DNA of 64,000 nucleotides from Colwellia psychrerythraea 34H (GCF_000012325.1 NC_003910.7:2666001-2730000); one strand, 5' to 3'; shown: positions 9,426-19,176, counted from the first letter of the stretch. Notes: a model not told the origin generated them from the sequence alone. Translations and numbers: made by a program.

Positions 9426-9791
9426 AATACGTTATCATGGCAATAAACTGTCATAGCCACATGGTATTTGCCTTTCTATAGGCCAATCCTGTATTTAATA
9501 AGACAATAATCAATAAGACAGAATTAATAAAAAAGCCAATCAAAAACACTTCAAAAATTAACCAAAGAACCCATCGACTCAGCCAAAAAAAACAAAGTTA
9601 AACTCATACAGCGTAAATCATCATTCAACTGTCAGCAAAGCCGTACACTACGCCAGTTTTTTACTTGTGCTATGTATCTTACAATTTCTACTGACCAACG
9701 TAATTCGCTTACATCTTATCAATGATTGTGATTAAGTAGTGGTTATCAAAAAGAATTAATTCAACTGAAAAAACGTCAAAGGTACGCATTT
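9426..9791. other. 366-base intergenic stretch before the amidohydrolase gene
   Basis: AT-rich sequence with no recognised RNA or terminator. A frame of about 57 codons is open from roughly 9540 to 9724 but has no start codon near its beginning and no recognisable motif. The promoter of the downstream amidohydrolase gene should lie here, but I could not pick it out confidently. Confidence 0.5.
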
Positions 9792-12700
9792 ATGCCGTCG
9801 AAAACCATGTTATCTAAAAAACACTTACTTTCAGGTGTTGCACTCAGTGTTATGTTGGCCTTACCAACCACTTTTGCAAAATCACCTATTGATAATGAAG
9901 CCTCGATAGAAGAAACAACACCTAAATGGTCGGTTAATTCGCCACAAGGTAACTTCACTACGGCTGATATAGATGTACGTTCAGGTACTTGGATGAATGT
10001 TGATTTAAACCCTGATGGCAAAACCATTATTTTTGATTTATTGGGTGATATTTACACCATGCCAGCTTCTGGCGGCGAAGCAACGCCGTTGATGACTGAT
10101 ATCGCCTGGCAAATGCAACCGCGCTTTAGCCCTGATGGTAAGTACATCGCATTTACTTCTGATGAAGATGGTGGCGATAACTTATGGATTATGAAAGCGG
10201 ATGGCAGTGAAGCAAAAGCAGTAACGACAGAAACCTTTCGTTTATTAAACAGCCCTGCATGGTCACCGGATGGTAACTATATTGTTGGCCGTAAACATTA
10301 CACAGGCACTCGCTCTTTAGGTGCCGGTGAAGTGTGGATGTATCATAAGTCGGGTGGTAATGGCGTAATGTTAACTAAGCGCCCCAATGAGCAAAAAGAT
10401 TTAGGCGAGCCAGCATTTTCTCATGATGGAAAATATGTCTATTTCTCACAAGATGCTACGCCAGGTAAAAGCTTTCATTATTCGAAAGATTCTGAAAAGG
10501 GCATTTATAAAATTAAGCGTCTTGAGCTTGAAACGGGTGAAATTAAAGTAGTTGTATCAGGTAAGGGGGGTGCTATAAGACCGACACTTTCACCTGATGG
10601 TAAGTATTTAGCGTTTATTAGCCGTGATGATTTTCAATCAAACTTATATCTGTACAACCTTAAAAACGGTGAGCAAAGCAAAGTTTATGATGGTTTAGAC
10701 CGTGATATGCAAGAGACATGGGCTATTCATGGAGTGTATCCTACGATGGCGTGGACACCTGATAGTGAAGGTTTAGTTTTTTGGTCTGGAGGTAAAATCA
10801 ACAAATTATCCCTTGATTCTAAAAAAGCTAAAGTGATTGATTTTCATGTTAAAACAACAAAGAAAATTCAAACGGCCGTACGCTTCCCACAAGATTTAGA
10901 TCAAAAAAGTTTTGATACAAAAATGCTACGTGATGTCAAAGTATCTCCTAACGGTAAGCTTGCTGTTTATGAATCTATGGGGCACCTGTATACCAAGAGC
11001 TTGCCCAAGGGTAAGCCTAAGCGTTTAACTAAACAAAAAAGTCAGTTTGAGTTAAACCCGAGTTTTTCTCGTGATGGTAAAAAGATTGTTTATGTTAGCT
11101 GGGATGATAAAAATTTAGGCCAAGTACGTGTTGTTTCTAGCCGAGGCGGTAAAGGTAAAACGATAACGCGTGAACCAGGGAAATACGTTGAACCAAGCTT
11201 TTCACCTGATGGTAAAGCCGTGGTATACCGCAAAGTAACGGGTGGTTTTATTACTGATCCTACTTGGGGTTTGAATCCTGGTGTTTATGCTGTTTCAGTA
11301 AAAGGCGGTAAGGCTAAACTGGTTACTGAAGAGGGCGTTCAACCACACTTTGGCGCGCGAAACGATCGTATTTATGTGACACGTGATGGCGAAACGCCGC
11401 ATATTTCGCGCATAGATATTGATGGCCAACATGACACCAAGTTATATCAGGGTAAGTTTGCGTCAGAATATCGGGTATCACCGGATGGTAATTATCTTGC
11501 TTTTGCCGAGCGTTTTAAAGTCTTTGTCACACCTTTTGTCGAGCGTGGTGACGTTATAGATATAGGTCCTAAAGCTGAAAACTTACCGGTAGAGCAATTA
11601 TCAATGCGTGCTGGTGAAGGTATTAATTGGAATGGTAAATCAAATGAGCTTTATTGGAGTCTTGGTGCTGATTTATATCAAGCATCTATTAAAGGTTTGT
11701 TTGATATTACAGCCAAAACAACTGATGAAAATGATGATGGGTCAGAGCCTGAAACTAGTGCATCTACCGTAGTTAACGATATCAATGTTATTAACTTAAG
11801 TTATAAACAAAAAGTTGATATTCCATCTGGTCATGTTGCTTTTGTTGGCGGTAAAGTTATCACAATGGAAGGTGAACAAGTTATTGATAATGGTGTTGTC
11901 CTTGTTGAAGGTAACAAAATCAAAGCCGTAGGTACTAAGGGGCAAGTAAACATCCCAAGTGATGCGACCATCATTGATATTACGGGCAAAACAGTGATGC
12001 CCGGTTTAATTGATGCGCATGCTCATGGCCCGCAAGGCAGTAATGAAATTATTCCACAGCAAAACTGGAAAAATTATGCTGGTTTGGCGCTAGGGGTAAC
12101 GACAATTCATGATCCATCAAATGATACCACGGAATTTTTTGCAGCAAGTGAAATGCAAAAAGCCGGTAAGATAGTTGCGGCACGATTATTCTCAACAGGT
12201 ACTATTTTATATGGTGCTACTATCCCAGGGTATACGTCACATGTTGATAGTCTGGATGATGCTAAATTTCACGTTGAACGTTTAAAAGCGGCAGGGGCCT
12301 TTAGTGTTAAAAGCTATAATCAACCACGTCGTAACCAACGCCAGCAGTTTATTCAAGCAGCGCGTGAATTAGAGATGATGGTTGTACCTGAAGGGGGCTC
12401 ATTACTACAACATAACTTAACTATGGTTGTTGATGGGCATACTACGCTTGAACATTCTATTTCTACCGCTAAAATTTATGCTGATATCAAACAATTATGG
12501 TCTCAATCTGATATGGCTTACACGCCAACTATGGGCGTGGCTTATGGCGGTATTTCCGGCGAAAACTATTGGTATGATACGACTAATGTTTGGGAACACC
12601 CTCGTTTAAGTCAATATGTGCCTAGCGAGTTTTTAGATCCCCGCTCTATGCGTCGACCAAAAGCACCACTTCATCACTATAATCACTTCAACGTCGCAAA

Positions 12701-13067
12701 AGTTGCCAAAGAAATGCAAGACTTAGGTGTGGTAGTTAATGCTGGTGGTCACGGACAACGCGAGGGTTTAGCAATGCACTGGGAAATGTGGATGATGGCT
12801 CAAGGCGGTATGTCACCACTGCAAGCCATTCGTACCGCAACTATTTCCCCTGCAAAATCACTTGGTTTGGATAAAGACTTAGGTTCATTAACCGTTGGTA
12901 AACTTGCTGACATGATTGTTATTGATGGAGATATCACGCAGGATATCCGCCTAAGTGATAAAGTTACCCACACTATGATTAACGGCCGTTTGTATAATGC
13001 CGACACCATGAATGAAATTGGTAATTATGATAATAAACGTGAAAAGTTCTATTTCGAAAATAAATAG
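9792..13067 (+). CDS. Secreted TolB-like beta-propeller / amidohydrolase fusion protein
   Basis: The 1091-residue protein starts with a Sec signal peptide (cleavage near residue 30, after PTTFA). About residues 50-620 contain repeated SPDGKY-type PD40/WD40 blades as in TolB. About residues 680-1080 form an amidohydrolase domain. The domain shows the first metal site PGLIDAHAHGP, an EGGSLLQHN segment, VDGHTTLEHS with a candidate metal His, and a C-terminal GSLTVGKLADMIVIDGD strand. Family members hydrolyse amide or ester bonds in cyclic substrates; the propeller probably presents or recognises substrate in the periplasm. The substrate is unknown. A terminator follows 66 bases downstream. Confidence 0.88.
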   Translation: MPSKTMLSKKHLLSGVALSVMLALPTTFAKSPIDNEASIEETTPKWSVNSPQGNFTTADIDVRSGTWMNVDLNPDGKTIIFDLLGDIYTMPASGGEATPLMTDIAWQMQPRFSPDGKYIAFTSDEDGGDNLWIMKADGSEAKAVTTETFRLLNSPAWSPDGNYIVGRKHYTGTRSLGAGEVWMYHKSGGNGVMLTKRPNEQKDLGEPAFSHDGKYVYFSQDATPGKSFHYSKDSEKGIYKIKRLELETGEIKVVVSGKGGAIRPTLSPDGKYLAFISRDDFQSNLYLYNLKNGEQSKVYDGLDRDMQETWAIHGVYPTMAWTPDSEGLVFWSGGKINKLSLDSKKAKVIDFHVKTTKKIQTAVRFPQDLDQKSFDTKMLRDVKVSPNGKLAVYESMGHLYTKSLPKGKPKRLTKQKSQFELNPSFSRDGKKIVYVSWDDKNLGQVRVVSSRGGKGKTITREPGKYVEPSFSPDGKAVVYRKVTGGFITDPTWGLNPGVYAVSVKGGKAKLVTEEGVQPHFGARNDRIYVTRDGETPHISRIDIDGQHDTKLYQGKFASEYRVSPDGNYLAFAERFKVFVTPFVERGDVIDIGPKAENLPVEQLSMRAGEGINWNGKSNELYWSLGADLYQASIKGLFDITAKTTDENDDGSEPETSASTVVNDINVINLSYKQKVDIPSGHVAFVGGKVITMEGEQVIDNGVVLVEGNKIKAVGTKGQVNIPSDATIIDITGKTVMPGLIDAHAHGPQGSNEIIPQQNWKNYAGLALGVTTIHDPSNDTTEFFAASEMQKAGKIVAARLFSTGTILYGATIPGYTSHVDSLDDAKFHVERLKAAGAFSVKSYNQPRRNQRQQFIQAARELEMMVVPEGGSLLQHNLTMVVDGHTTLEHSISTAKIYADIKQLWSQSDMAYTPTMGVAYGGISGENYWYDTTNVWEHPRLSQYVPSEFLDPRSMRRPKAPLHHYNHFNVAKVAKEMQDLGVVVNAGGHGQREGLAMHWEMWMMAQGGMSPLQAIRTATISPAKSLGLDKDLGSLTVGKLADMIVIDGDITQDIRLSDKVTHTMINGRLYNADTMNEIGNYDNKREKFYFENK

Positions 13068-13133
13068 TATTTTAGGTTAACCGATTTAATTGATAGATCA
13101 TCTGCTTTAGTAAAGGTTAACCTTAGGTAAATA

Positions 13134-13166
13134 AAAGCCAGTAAGCATTTCTTACTGGCTTTTTTA
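13134..13166 (+). terminator. Rho-independent terminator after the amidohydrolase gene
   Basis: A perfect 12-bp stem, AAAGCCAGTAAG (13134-13145) with CTTACTGGCTTT (13151-13162), has a 5-nt loop and a T-run on the plus strand. Confidence 0.85.
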
Positions 13167-13211
13167 CTCCCATAAAAAGAAATTTGTCAAATATTCAAAG
13201 GACAATAACGT

Positions 13212-13430
13212 ATGCGTACTAGTTTGCAAGAAAAGATCGTTGCAGTGTGTGATAAAAAAGTGGCGCAAAAGGGCACTAATGTCGGTTTATCGTTTTATGC
13301 ATTTTTTGCCAATAAAAATGATGACCCTGATTTATTGATGGAAGCAGCAACATGGTGGATTATGACTCATAAACTCGACCACTTTGAAAAGGCGCTTAAA
13401 ATTAAAGCCTTGGTTATCTTAGAGCGATAA
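13212..13430 (+). CDS. Small cytosolic protein, possibly DUF6500 family
   Basis: A 72-residue product with no signal peptide or membrane segment. The compact pattern KGTNVGLSFYAFFANKNDDP, then EAATWWIMTHKLDHFEKALK, looks like a conserved small domain; I associate it tentatively with DUF6500. The function is unknown. An AAAGGA stretch 8-14 bases before the ATG supports the start. It is a single gene between two intergenic regions. Confidence 0.6.
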   Translation: MRTSLQEKIVAVCDKKVAQKGTNVGLSFYAFFANKNDDPDLLMEAATWWIMTHKLDHFEKALKIKALVILER

Positions 13431-13633
13431 CAACATTTAATAACCATCTGTTTTATAGATGATAAATATTATAACTGTACCTAAAAGCACCTTTGATAAA
13501 AATTTTCACTATCACTGAAATCTTTTAAATCAAAAAATAATGCTCAGACACTTAATTCAACAGTCGACTATTTATTACTTTACGTTATACTGCCGCGCCT
13601 AAATCAAGTTTTTACTATTAGCGGAGTACCATT

Positions 13634-13966
13634 ATGCACGATCTTTATTACAAAGGGCGTATTCACACCAGACATAACCATGTAACCACAGGTTATAATA
13701 CTAAGCGTTCCGTTAAGCTTGGTAGTGAGAAACAACCATTAACGCTAGTGGTTAGTAGTGAAGAAAGAAAAATAGAAATAACAAAGTTAGTTAGCGATAA
13801 CGACTTATTTGCTGAAATTACGGTAGATAGTACTGTCGAAGAAAATATAGTTGAACTTGAAGGCCTATTAAGTAAACCTACGACGACTCGATTTGATAAA
13901 ACTCCGAACCGTAATGATCCTTGCTCATGTGGCAGTGAGAAAAAATATAAAAAGTGTTGTGGTTAA
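13634..13966 (+). CDS. SWIM/SEC-C metal-binding motif protein, PBPRA1643-like
   Basis: This 110-residue protein ends with NRNDPCSCGSEKKYKKCCG, the SEC-C zinc-binding motif (CxCx8CC) also found at the C-terminus of SecA. The N-terminal MHDLYYKGRIHTRHNHVTTGYNTKR fits the gammaproteobacterial PBPRA1643 family. Proteins of this type are cytosolic and probably bind zinc; the wider role is not known. GCGGAG lies 8 bases before the start. Confidence 0.85.
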   Translation: MHDLYYKGRIHTRHNHVTTGYNTKRSVKLGSEKQPLTLVVSSEERKIEITKLVSDNDLFAEITVDSTVEENIVELEGLLSKPTTTRFDKTPNRNDPCSCGSEKKYKKCCG

Positions 13967-14045
13967 TAGTCTTCTATTTTTCCGTGATATGTTCCCACTT
14001 ACTTCAAGATGCCAGTCTAAGAATAAGATGGGAAGAATAAAGACA

Positions 14046-14092
14046 TTTAATTGTTGTAATCATATGCAATAGATTGAAATACAACAATTAAA
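14046..14092. terminator. 13-bp inverted repeat between convergent genes
   Basis: Arms TTTAATTGTTGTA (14046-14058) and TACAACAATTAAA (14080-14092) pair perfectly around a 21-nt loop. It lies between the plus-strand SEC-C gene and the minus-strand TonB receptor gene, where it could stop transcription from either side. There is no strong T-run. Confidence 0.5.
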
Positions 14093-14154
14093 CGTCCGAT
14101 TTCTACAGTAGTTTAAGTAAAGCTACAATAGTTAGTACAATTTACTGTAATCAA

Positions 14155-16506
14155 CTAAAAGTTATAATCTAGCTGTATGCCATAGACTGCTGGTCGGTCG
14201 ACAAAACCATAAAAAGTGTCTGTTCCAAAGGTACTACCCGATAATGGATTGTTACCCACATACGTTAATACTTCTTCATTCGTCATGTTTTTACCAAACA
14301 AAGCAATGTTCCAGTTTTCACTTTCAAGGGCAATGCGCATATCTACCTTGTCATAAGAGTCAACTTCATAAAGCGGATTTAAGTTAACATCAACATTTTG
14401 TTTTGCCGAGTGGTAAAGCCCTAGCGTAGTTCTGAAGTATTCAAAACCTAAAAATGAGATATCAGTGAAGTAGTCAAAACCAATGCTGGCGGTAAACTTA
14501 GGCGTGTATTGCCCTGATTTACCCGTATAATCACACAGTTGATTGCCATCAGCACCTATATCACCATCAGGAACTTGTCTGCTGTGACAGTTACCATTTG
14601 TAAAGTCTTTGTACTCGTGGTCTAAATAAGCAACACCGTATTGCATTGATAAACCATCAAGTATTATCCAACGGCCATCTACTTCAACGCCTTGCACCAC
14701 GGTTTCTTTAGCGTTACCAACATTAAAGCCAAGTACTCCATCAAACTGACTAACCTGCAAGTTGTCGTATTCGGTGCGGTAAAAAGATAAGTTTATTTCT
14801 AAGGTATCGTCTAACAGTAAAGACTTTATTCCCATTTCATAGGCTGTGGCTTCTTCTTCTTCAAATTCCCATGAATTAACGTTATTAGCTCTGGCATCAA
14901 AACCACCCGCTTTAAACCCTGTGGTTGCAGAAGCATAAGCCATAATATTTTGATCAATTTTATAACTGATATTAATTAGTGGCGTAAAAGAGTTTTCTTT
15001 ACGTTCACCCTTTAAGTTATGTCCTTGCGGTGATAAAGGGCTTTGTTCACTTTGAATACCAAAGACAGCATCGAATAAGGCCGGTGCCATAGGGTTGGTG
15101 GTAATATTACCAGTAGCTAGATCAGTAATATTCATAATACGAGATGATGTCTTCTCTTCACTCGTAAAACGGGCACCTAAGGTTAGAGTTAGTGCCTCGG
15201 TAAAATGATAACGCCCTTGGAAAAAGGCAGAAAACATATCTGTGTCTAGTTGATAATTACGACCTGCACCATGTCCAGTTAACGGTGATAGTGCGCCACC
15301 AGACAATAAACCTAAAACGCTGTTGGTGGGTATTTTAATATTGTCATCGAAGCCAAGTTCACTGGTTTGATAAAAAAGTCCGCCTAACCAATCGAACTTT
15401 TCACCTAATGGAGAAACCAACCTAATTTCTTGACTGAACTGCTCATATTCTTCATCTATGAAGACCGAAAATATAGGTGCAGCAGTATAGTCACAATCAC
15501 AGGTTTCAACAAAATCGTATGATACGAAACCTGATACCGAGGTAAGGGTGTAATCCCCTAATTTAAAGTTAGCCGTTAACGTTGAATTAGTTAAGCTGTT
15601 GTTATTACTTTCTTCTGCATCAGCTTGGCGTTGATAATTCAATTCATTTTCTGATATTGCGTTAGGATGGCCTAAAGCCCCGAGTATTTGGCTAAAGGTA
15701 GCACCTGGAATAGGTGATCCTGCAAGAGAGGGCTCGTCTCTAATCACTTCGATTTGTCGCCCAGTACCATCAAACTCATCTTGTTCTACCTTGAATAAGA
15801 AGTTCATGGTATCGCTTGGTTCCCACATTAAGCTCAAACGAACAGCGCTTTCTTCTCGAATTGTTTCATCACGGTCTTTAAACGTGTTTTCAACATAACC
15901 ATCTTCTGAATAGTCTCGAACGGCTAACCTTGCTGACAAAGTATCCGTTAAAGCACCCGATACCATGCCGGTGATTTCAGTAGCACCTATGGTAGGTTGA
16001 TACTGTAAACCAAGATGAATTTCTGTGTCTTGTGTTGGTTTTGCTGAAGATAAGTTAAGTGCACCGGCAACAGAGTTTTTACCAAACATGATTGATTGCG
16101 GTCCTTTTAAGACTTCAATTCTCTCTAAGTCAAGAAACGGCATGCGTAGTAACTGTTGACGGCCATAATGTACGCCATCGATATACTGGCCAACAGATTG
16201 CTCAAAACCTTGGTTATTTCCGGTGCCAATGCCGCGGATAAACATTTGGGTACTTATGCCTGTTTCTGTCATATGTAGATTTGGAACTGAGTATTGCAAG
16301 TCATCAATTTTTTCTATGCTTTTTTCTTTCAAATCGTCTGCACTAAGCACGTTCATTGAGATCGGCGTTTCTTGCGCATTTTCCGATCTTTTTTGTGCTG
16401 TGACTTGAATAACTTCTAAGGTTACTTGCTCTTGTGCTGTTGCAGCATTAATTGCTAAAGCACAGGCACTCAAGGTGAATATGCTTTTTATTGCCTTGTT
16501 TTTCAT
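14155..16506 (-). CDS. TonB-dependent outer-membrane receptor
   Basis: The 783-residue protein has a signal peptide (cleavage after about ALAINAATA, residue 24) and a TonB-box-like LEVIQVTAQKR. A plug domain at about residues 45-160 carries MFIRGIGTGNNQG and RIEVLKGPQSIMFGKNSVAGALN, and a C-terminal beta-barrel ends in the aromatic residue Phe (GIQLDYNF). Such receptors import a scarce ligand across the outer membrane using TonB energy. The ligand cannot be read directly, and no siderophore-specific motif was seen. It is divergent from an AraC-type gene whose product may regulate it. Confidence 0.92.
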   Translation of the reverse strand: MKNKAIKSIFTLSACALAINAATAQEQVTLEVIQVTAQKRSENAQETPISMNVLSADDLKEKSIEKIDDLQYSVPNLHMTETGISTQMFIRGIGTGNNQGFEQSVGQYIDGVHYGRQQLLRMPFLDLERIEVLKGPQSIMFGKNSVAGALNLSSAKPTQDTEIHLGLQYQPTIGATEITGMVSGALTDTLSARLAVRDYSEDGYVENTFKDRDETIREESAVRLSLMWEPSDTMNFLFKVEQDEFDGTGRQIEVIRDEPSLAGSPIPGATFSQILGALGHPNAISENELNYQRQADAEESNNNSLTNSTLTANFKLGDYTLTSVSGFVSYDFVETCDCDYTAAPIFSVFIDEEYEQFSQEIRLVSPLGEKFDWLGGLFYQTSELGFDDNIKIPTNSVLGLLSGGALSPLTGHGAGRNYQLDTDMFSAFFQGRYHFTEALTLTLGARFTSEEKTSSRIMNITDLATGNITTNPMAPALFDAVFGIQSEQSPLSPQGHNLKGERKENSFTPLINISYKIDQNIMAYASATTGFKAGGFDARANNVNSWEFEEEEATAYEMGIKSLLLDDTLEINLSFYRTEYDNLQVSQFDGVLGFNVGNAKETVVQGVEVDGRWIILDGLSMQYGVAYLDHEYKDFTNGNCHSRQVPDGDIGADGNQLCDYTGKSGQYTPKFTASIGFDYFTDISFLGFEYFRTTLGLYHSAKQNVDVNLNPLYEVDSYDKVDMRIALESENWNIALFGKNMTNEEVLTYVGNNPLSGSTFGTDTFYGFVDRPAVYGIQLDYNF

Positions 16507-16707
16507 GTTATCTCACTTTTTTATTATAATTATTGTTAGAGGCTTTTGAGCTTTTAAATTTAGCAAAACACAAACATGAAGTTCAAAAGCCCCTGATAAT
16601 ATAAAGATCAGTGATAGTGAAGATAAGGTGATAAACGGTCAACTTTGAGTGAAAAGCGGTCAATTTGTGGTTAACTGGTGGTAAATAACAAAAAGAGAAA
16701 TAATGAT

Positions 16708-17742
16708 ATGGTTCAACAAAATGCTTTGTCCGCTAACTTTACTGGTCAGGTCTTTGCTCATAAACTTAACTTTATTTCGACCACGTTATCTGAAAGAGGC
16801 ATTGATTTATCACGTTTGTTAAAAGATACAGATATTGAACCGTATGGGTTAAATGACCGTGAATATCAAATAAATAAGGATCAAATAGTCACTTTTTATC
16901 GAAATGTTGTGGCATTAGATATTCCTGGTATTAGTTTACTGCTGGGAGCCGCAATAAAACCTAAAGATTACGGTTTATATGGCTGTACATTATTATGTTG
17001 TAACAGCTTACGGTCAGCCCTCGAATTTTCTATTCGCTATCATAATTTGGTTACTAAAACGGTTAATATGACACTGCACGTAGATTGTGAATCAGAACAA
17101 TCATGCTTTCGTTTTGAAGATCTTTTGCATACCATTGATCTAGCGGAATTTAATATTGAACTACAGTGCGTAATTGTGTTGTCTTTGGTCAGAGATTGTA
17201 TGGATAATGAAAGTTTCTCTTTTGATGCGCTACGCTTTAGTTTTGCTAAACCTAAGCATCACCGAGGTTATGAAGAATTTTTTGGCTGCCCAATAACCTA
17301 TGGAAATCCTCATAATGAATTTGTATTTGATGACGATAAATTGTTATTAAATACTCCTAGGAGTAATCCTTTTGCAATGCCTTTACTACTTAGCCAATGC
17401 GATAACGTATTAAATTCAGTGGCCACAAAAAATGAATTCTTAATTACTATCAATCAATGGATAGCGGCGAATATGCATAAGGATCTTTGTGCAGAAAACT
17501 TAGCGAGTGACTTATATCTCACTCCAAGAACACTGCGTAGAAAGTTATCTGAGCAAGGCACAAGTTTTAGAGATATAGTAAAAGAGTTACGCTGTAGTGC
17601 GGCTAAAAAATTAATCATCGAAACTCAATTAACAATAGAGGATATCGGTTGTGCTATCGGCTTTAATGACGTGTCCAATTTCAGAGCGGCTTTTAAAAAA
17701 TGGACAGGGCAAACTCCATCAAATCTTAGGCAAATTAATTAA
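16708..17742 (+). CDS. AraC-family transcriptional regulator
   Basis: The last 100 residues form an AraC-type double helix-turn-helix, with LASDLYLTPRTLRRKLSEQG and IEDIGCAIGFNDVSNFRAAFKKWTGQTP. The N-terminal 200 residues resemble the arabinose-binding-like sensor (PF12625 group) seen in OruR/ArgR-type regulators. The ATG at 16708 is preferred over the in-frame GTG at 16678 because a weak AAGAGAAA stretch precedes it; this gives 344 residues. It is divergent from the TonB receptor gene, with about 200 bases between them that probably hold both promoters. Control of the receptor is an inference. Confidence 0.85.
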   Translation: MVQQNALSANFTGQVFAHKLNFISTTLSERGIDLSRLLKDTDIEPYGLNDREYQINKDQIVTFYRNVVALDIPGISLLLGAAIKPKDYGLYGCTLLCCNSLRSALEFSIRYHNLVTKTVNMTLHVDCESEQSCFRFEDLLHTIDLAEFNIELQCVIVLSLVRDCMDNESFSFDALRFSFAKPKHHRGYEEFFGCPITYGNPHNEFVFDDDKLLLNTPRSNPFAMPLLLSQCDNVLNSVATKNEFLITINQWIAANMHKDLCAENLASDLYLTPRTLRRKLSEQGTSFRDIVKELRCSAAKKLIIETQLTIEDIGCAIGFNDVSNFRAAFKKWTGQTPSNLRQIN

Positions 17743-17961
17743 TCGCCTAAATGTATTGGCAGTTATCTCTGTGTTAGGTAAGTGGATATCTAATACAGCT
17801 CAGTAATATCTACTTATTGATAGAAAGTTGATCTTCATCGTTTCTAATTATTTGACATTGTGGGATATTAATTGGTATTCATATCTCGTTGTCCTTATGA
17901 CAACCTGACAATGGCTAATGTAGTAACACGAAGTATCTAATAAAAATCTAAGGAGTTGGTG

Positions 17962-18225
17962 ATGCCAACAAATAAACATAAACGAAAAGCGTCTGCTCAT
18001 TCTAAAACTAAAGCAATAAAAGGCTTTCAATCCTCTGGCCTGATATCATTACATCCAAAAGCCTTTGCCATAGGTGGCTTGTTTTTTGTTGCGCTAGGTT
18101 TATATCTATTAGCTTTTGAATCTCAAAATAATGCAATGTTTGGTGTTGCTATGCTTTCTCTTATTGCCGGTGGTTCAACCACCATTTATGCGAACTTTGC
18201 TCTAGCTAAGAAAAAAACAGATTAG
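17962..18225 (+). CDS. Small two-helix membrane protein of unknown function
   Basis: From the ATG at 17962, with AGGAG six bases upstream, the product has 87 residues. The first 25 are very basic (Lys/Arg/His-rich). Two hydrophobic helices follow at about residues 32-52 and 58-79, and a basic tail ends the protein. TTG and GTG codons just upstream are in frame but are not needed. The likely topology is inner membrane with both ends cytosolic. No family was recognised. Confidence 0.6.
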   Translation: MPTNKHKRKASAHSKTKAIKGFQSSGLISLHPKAFAIGGLFFVALGLYLLAFESQNNAMFGVAMLSLIAGGSTTIYANFALAKKKTD

Positions 18226-18487
18226 GGTAGGGTCGTTATCAAAGTCCTTTGTTTTAAATTTAAGCGTTAATTTATTTTTACTTCAAAAATCACACCGTTA
18301 AAATAATCAATTGTAATTGTATGATTTTTAACATTAACGTGTGTTTTTTGAACGTTATTATCTAATCCTTCCTCGTGTTGAAAATTGTTACATAAAATAC
18401 GCCAATAATCGTGCTAAAGAGTAGCATTCTGTCTCACTTTAGATTAAATTTGCGCCTTTAATTTACTACAGTTAACAAGAGCGCCTT

Positions 18488-18718
18488 ATGTTAGAAAATA
18501 CTCTCCCTCAACTCGAACAACTGATTGAAGATATCATTGCAAAAAATAACCAGCTAAAAAACCAAGTGGCTGAACTTGAGCAGCAAAAATCATTGCTGCT
18601 TGATGAAAACGAAACCTTGCAACTTGAAGCACTTGACGGTGAAGAAAAGCAAAAACAAACAAATAATGTATTAACCAGCCTATTAGGCAAATTACAAAGT
18701 GTAGAAGAGGTTAATTAA
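18488..18718 (+). CDS. TIGR02449-type coiled-coil protein upstream of zapA
   Basis: This 76-residue protein is almost entirely a leucine-rich coiled coil (LEQLIEDIIAKNNQLKNQVA and onward). In many Gammaproteobacteria a protein of this size and kind (TIGR02449) lies immediately upstream of zapA. Here the stop overlaps the zapA start (TAATG at 18716-18720), so the two are translationally coupled. A link to ZapA-related division functions is suggested by this context but not shown. It is not ZapB itself as far as I can judge. Confidence 0.75.
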   Translation: MLENTLPQLEQLIEDIIAKNNQLKNQVAELEQQKSLLLDENETLQLEALDGEEKQKQTNNVLTSLLGKLQSVEEVN

Positions 18719-19011
18719 TGATTGCTGAAGACTCTAAAGGTATCAGCATTGAAATAATGGGCAAGCAACACCAGTTTAATTGCTCAGCTGAACAAGCAGA
18801 GGATTTAAACCAAGCCGCTAACAGTCTTGCTGTTATGTGTGCTGACATTAAGAAAAAAAATGGTATGGCTAACAGCGAGCGTGCTTTATTGGTCGCGTCA
18901 ATTAATTTAAGTTATTCACTGTTAATAGCGAATAATAAAATTAAGCGTTATCAACATGGTGAAGATGCTTTAATTTCTACATTAAAAAGTGCCTTATACC
19001 AAACGGATTAA
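18718..19011 (+). CDS. zapA: Cell division protein ZapA
   Basis: The 97-residue protein matches ZapA in size and layout. It has an N-terminal domain with ISIEIMGKQHQFNCSAEQAEDLNQAANSL, then the helix MCADIKKKNGMANSERALLVASINLSYSLL. ZapA binds FtsZ and cross-links protofilaments in the Z-ring. It overlaps the upstream coiled-coil gene by one base. The usual gammaproteobacterial neighbours ssrS (6S RNA) and the 5-formyl-THF cyclo-ligase gene are not seen downstream; minC follows instead. Confidence 0.85.
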   Translation: MIAEDSKGISIEIMGKQHQFNCSAEQAEDLNQAANSLAVMCADIKKKNGMANSERALLVASINLSYSLLIANNKIKRYQHGEDALISTLKSALYQTD

Positions 19012-19025
19012 TTTTCGTAAAGTGA

Positions 19026-19109
19026 GCAATACCTGAGTCCTATTGGGTTTATAAACGCTGTTACTTTTTCAGTATTGCCGTTATCTGTTAGTTAACATAA
19101 CAGCAATAC
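19026..19109 (+). promoter_or_regulatory. Alternating hairpin region between zapA and minC
   Basis: GCAATAC occurs at 19026-19032 and 19103-19109, and its complement GTATTGC at 19072-19078, so the middle segment can pair with either side. The second pairing is strong: AGTATTGC with GCAATACT, one mismatch, then GTTAT with ATAAC. Two exclusive folds in a leader are typical of attenuation or RNA switches. No T-run follows the second hairpin. Confidence 0.4.
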
Positions 19110-19176
19110 TGGGAAATTTATGTCTAGGAACTTTAACTCTAGGCACTTAGTAGTCTTATTTAGGAAAATTTTCATT

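Noticed and set aside
9540..9724. 57-codon open frame without a start before the amidohydrolase gene
   Set aside because: No start codon or motif; AT-rich sequence can stay open by chance.
19012..19176. 6S RNA (ssrS) between zapA and minC
   Set aside because: Only about 165 bases are available; the closing stem and central bubble of 6S RNA cannot be recognised, and the usual downstream folate cyclo-ligase gene is missing.
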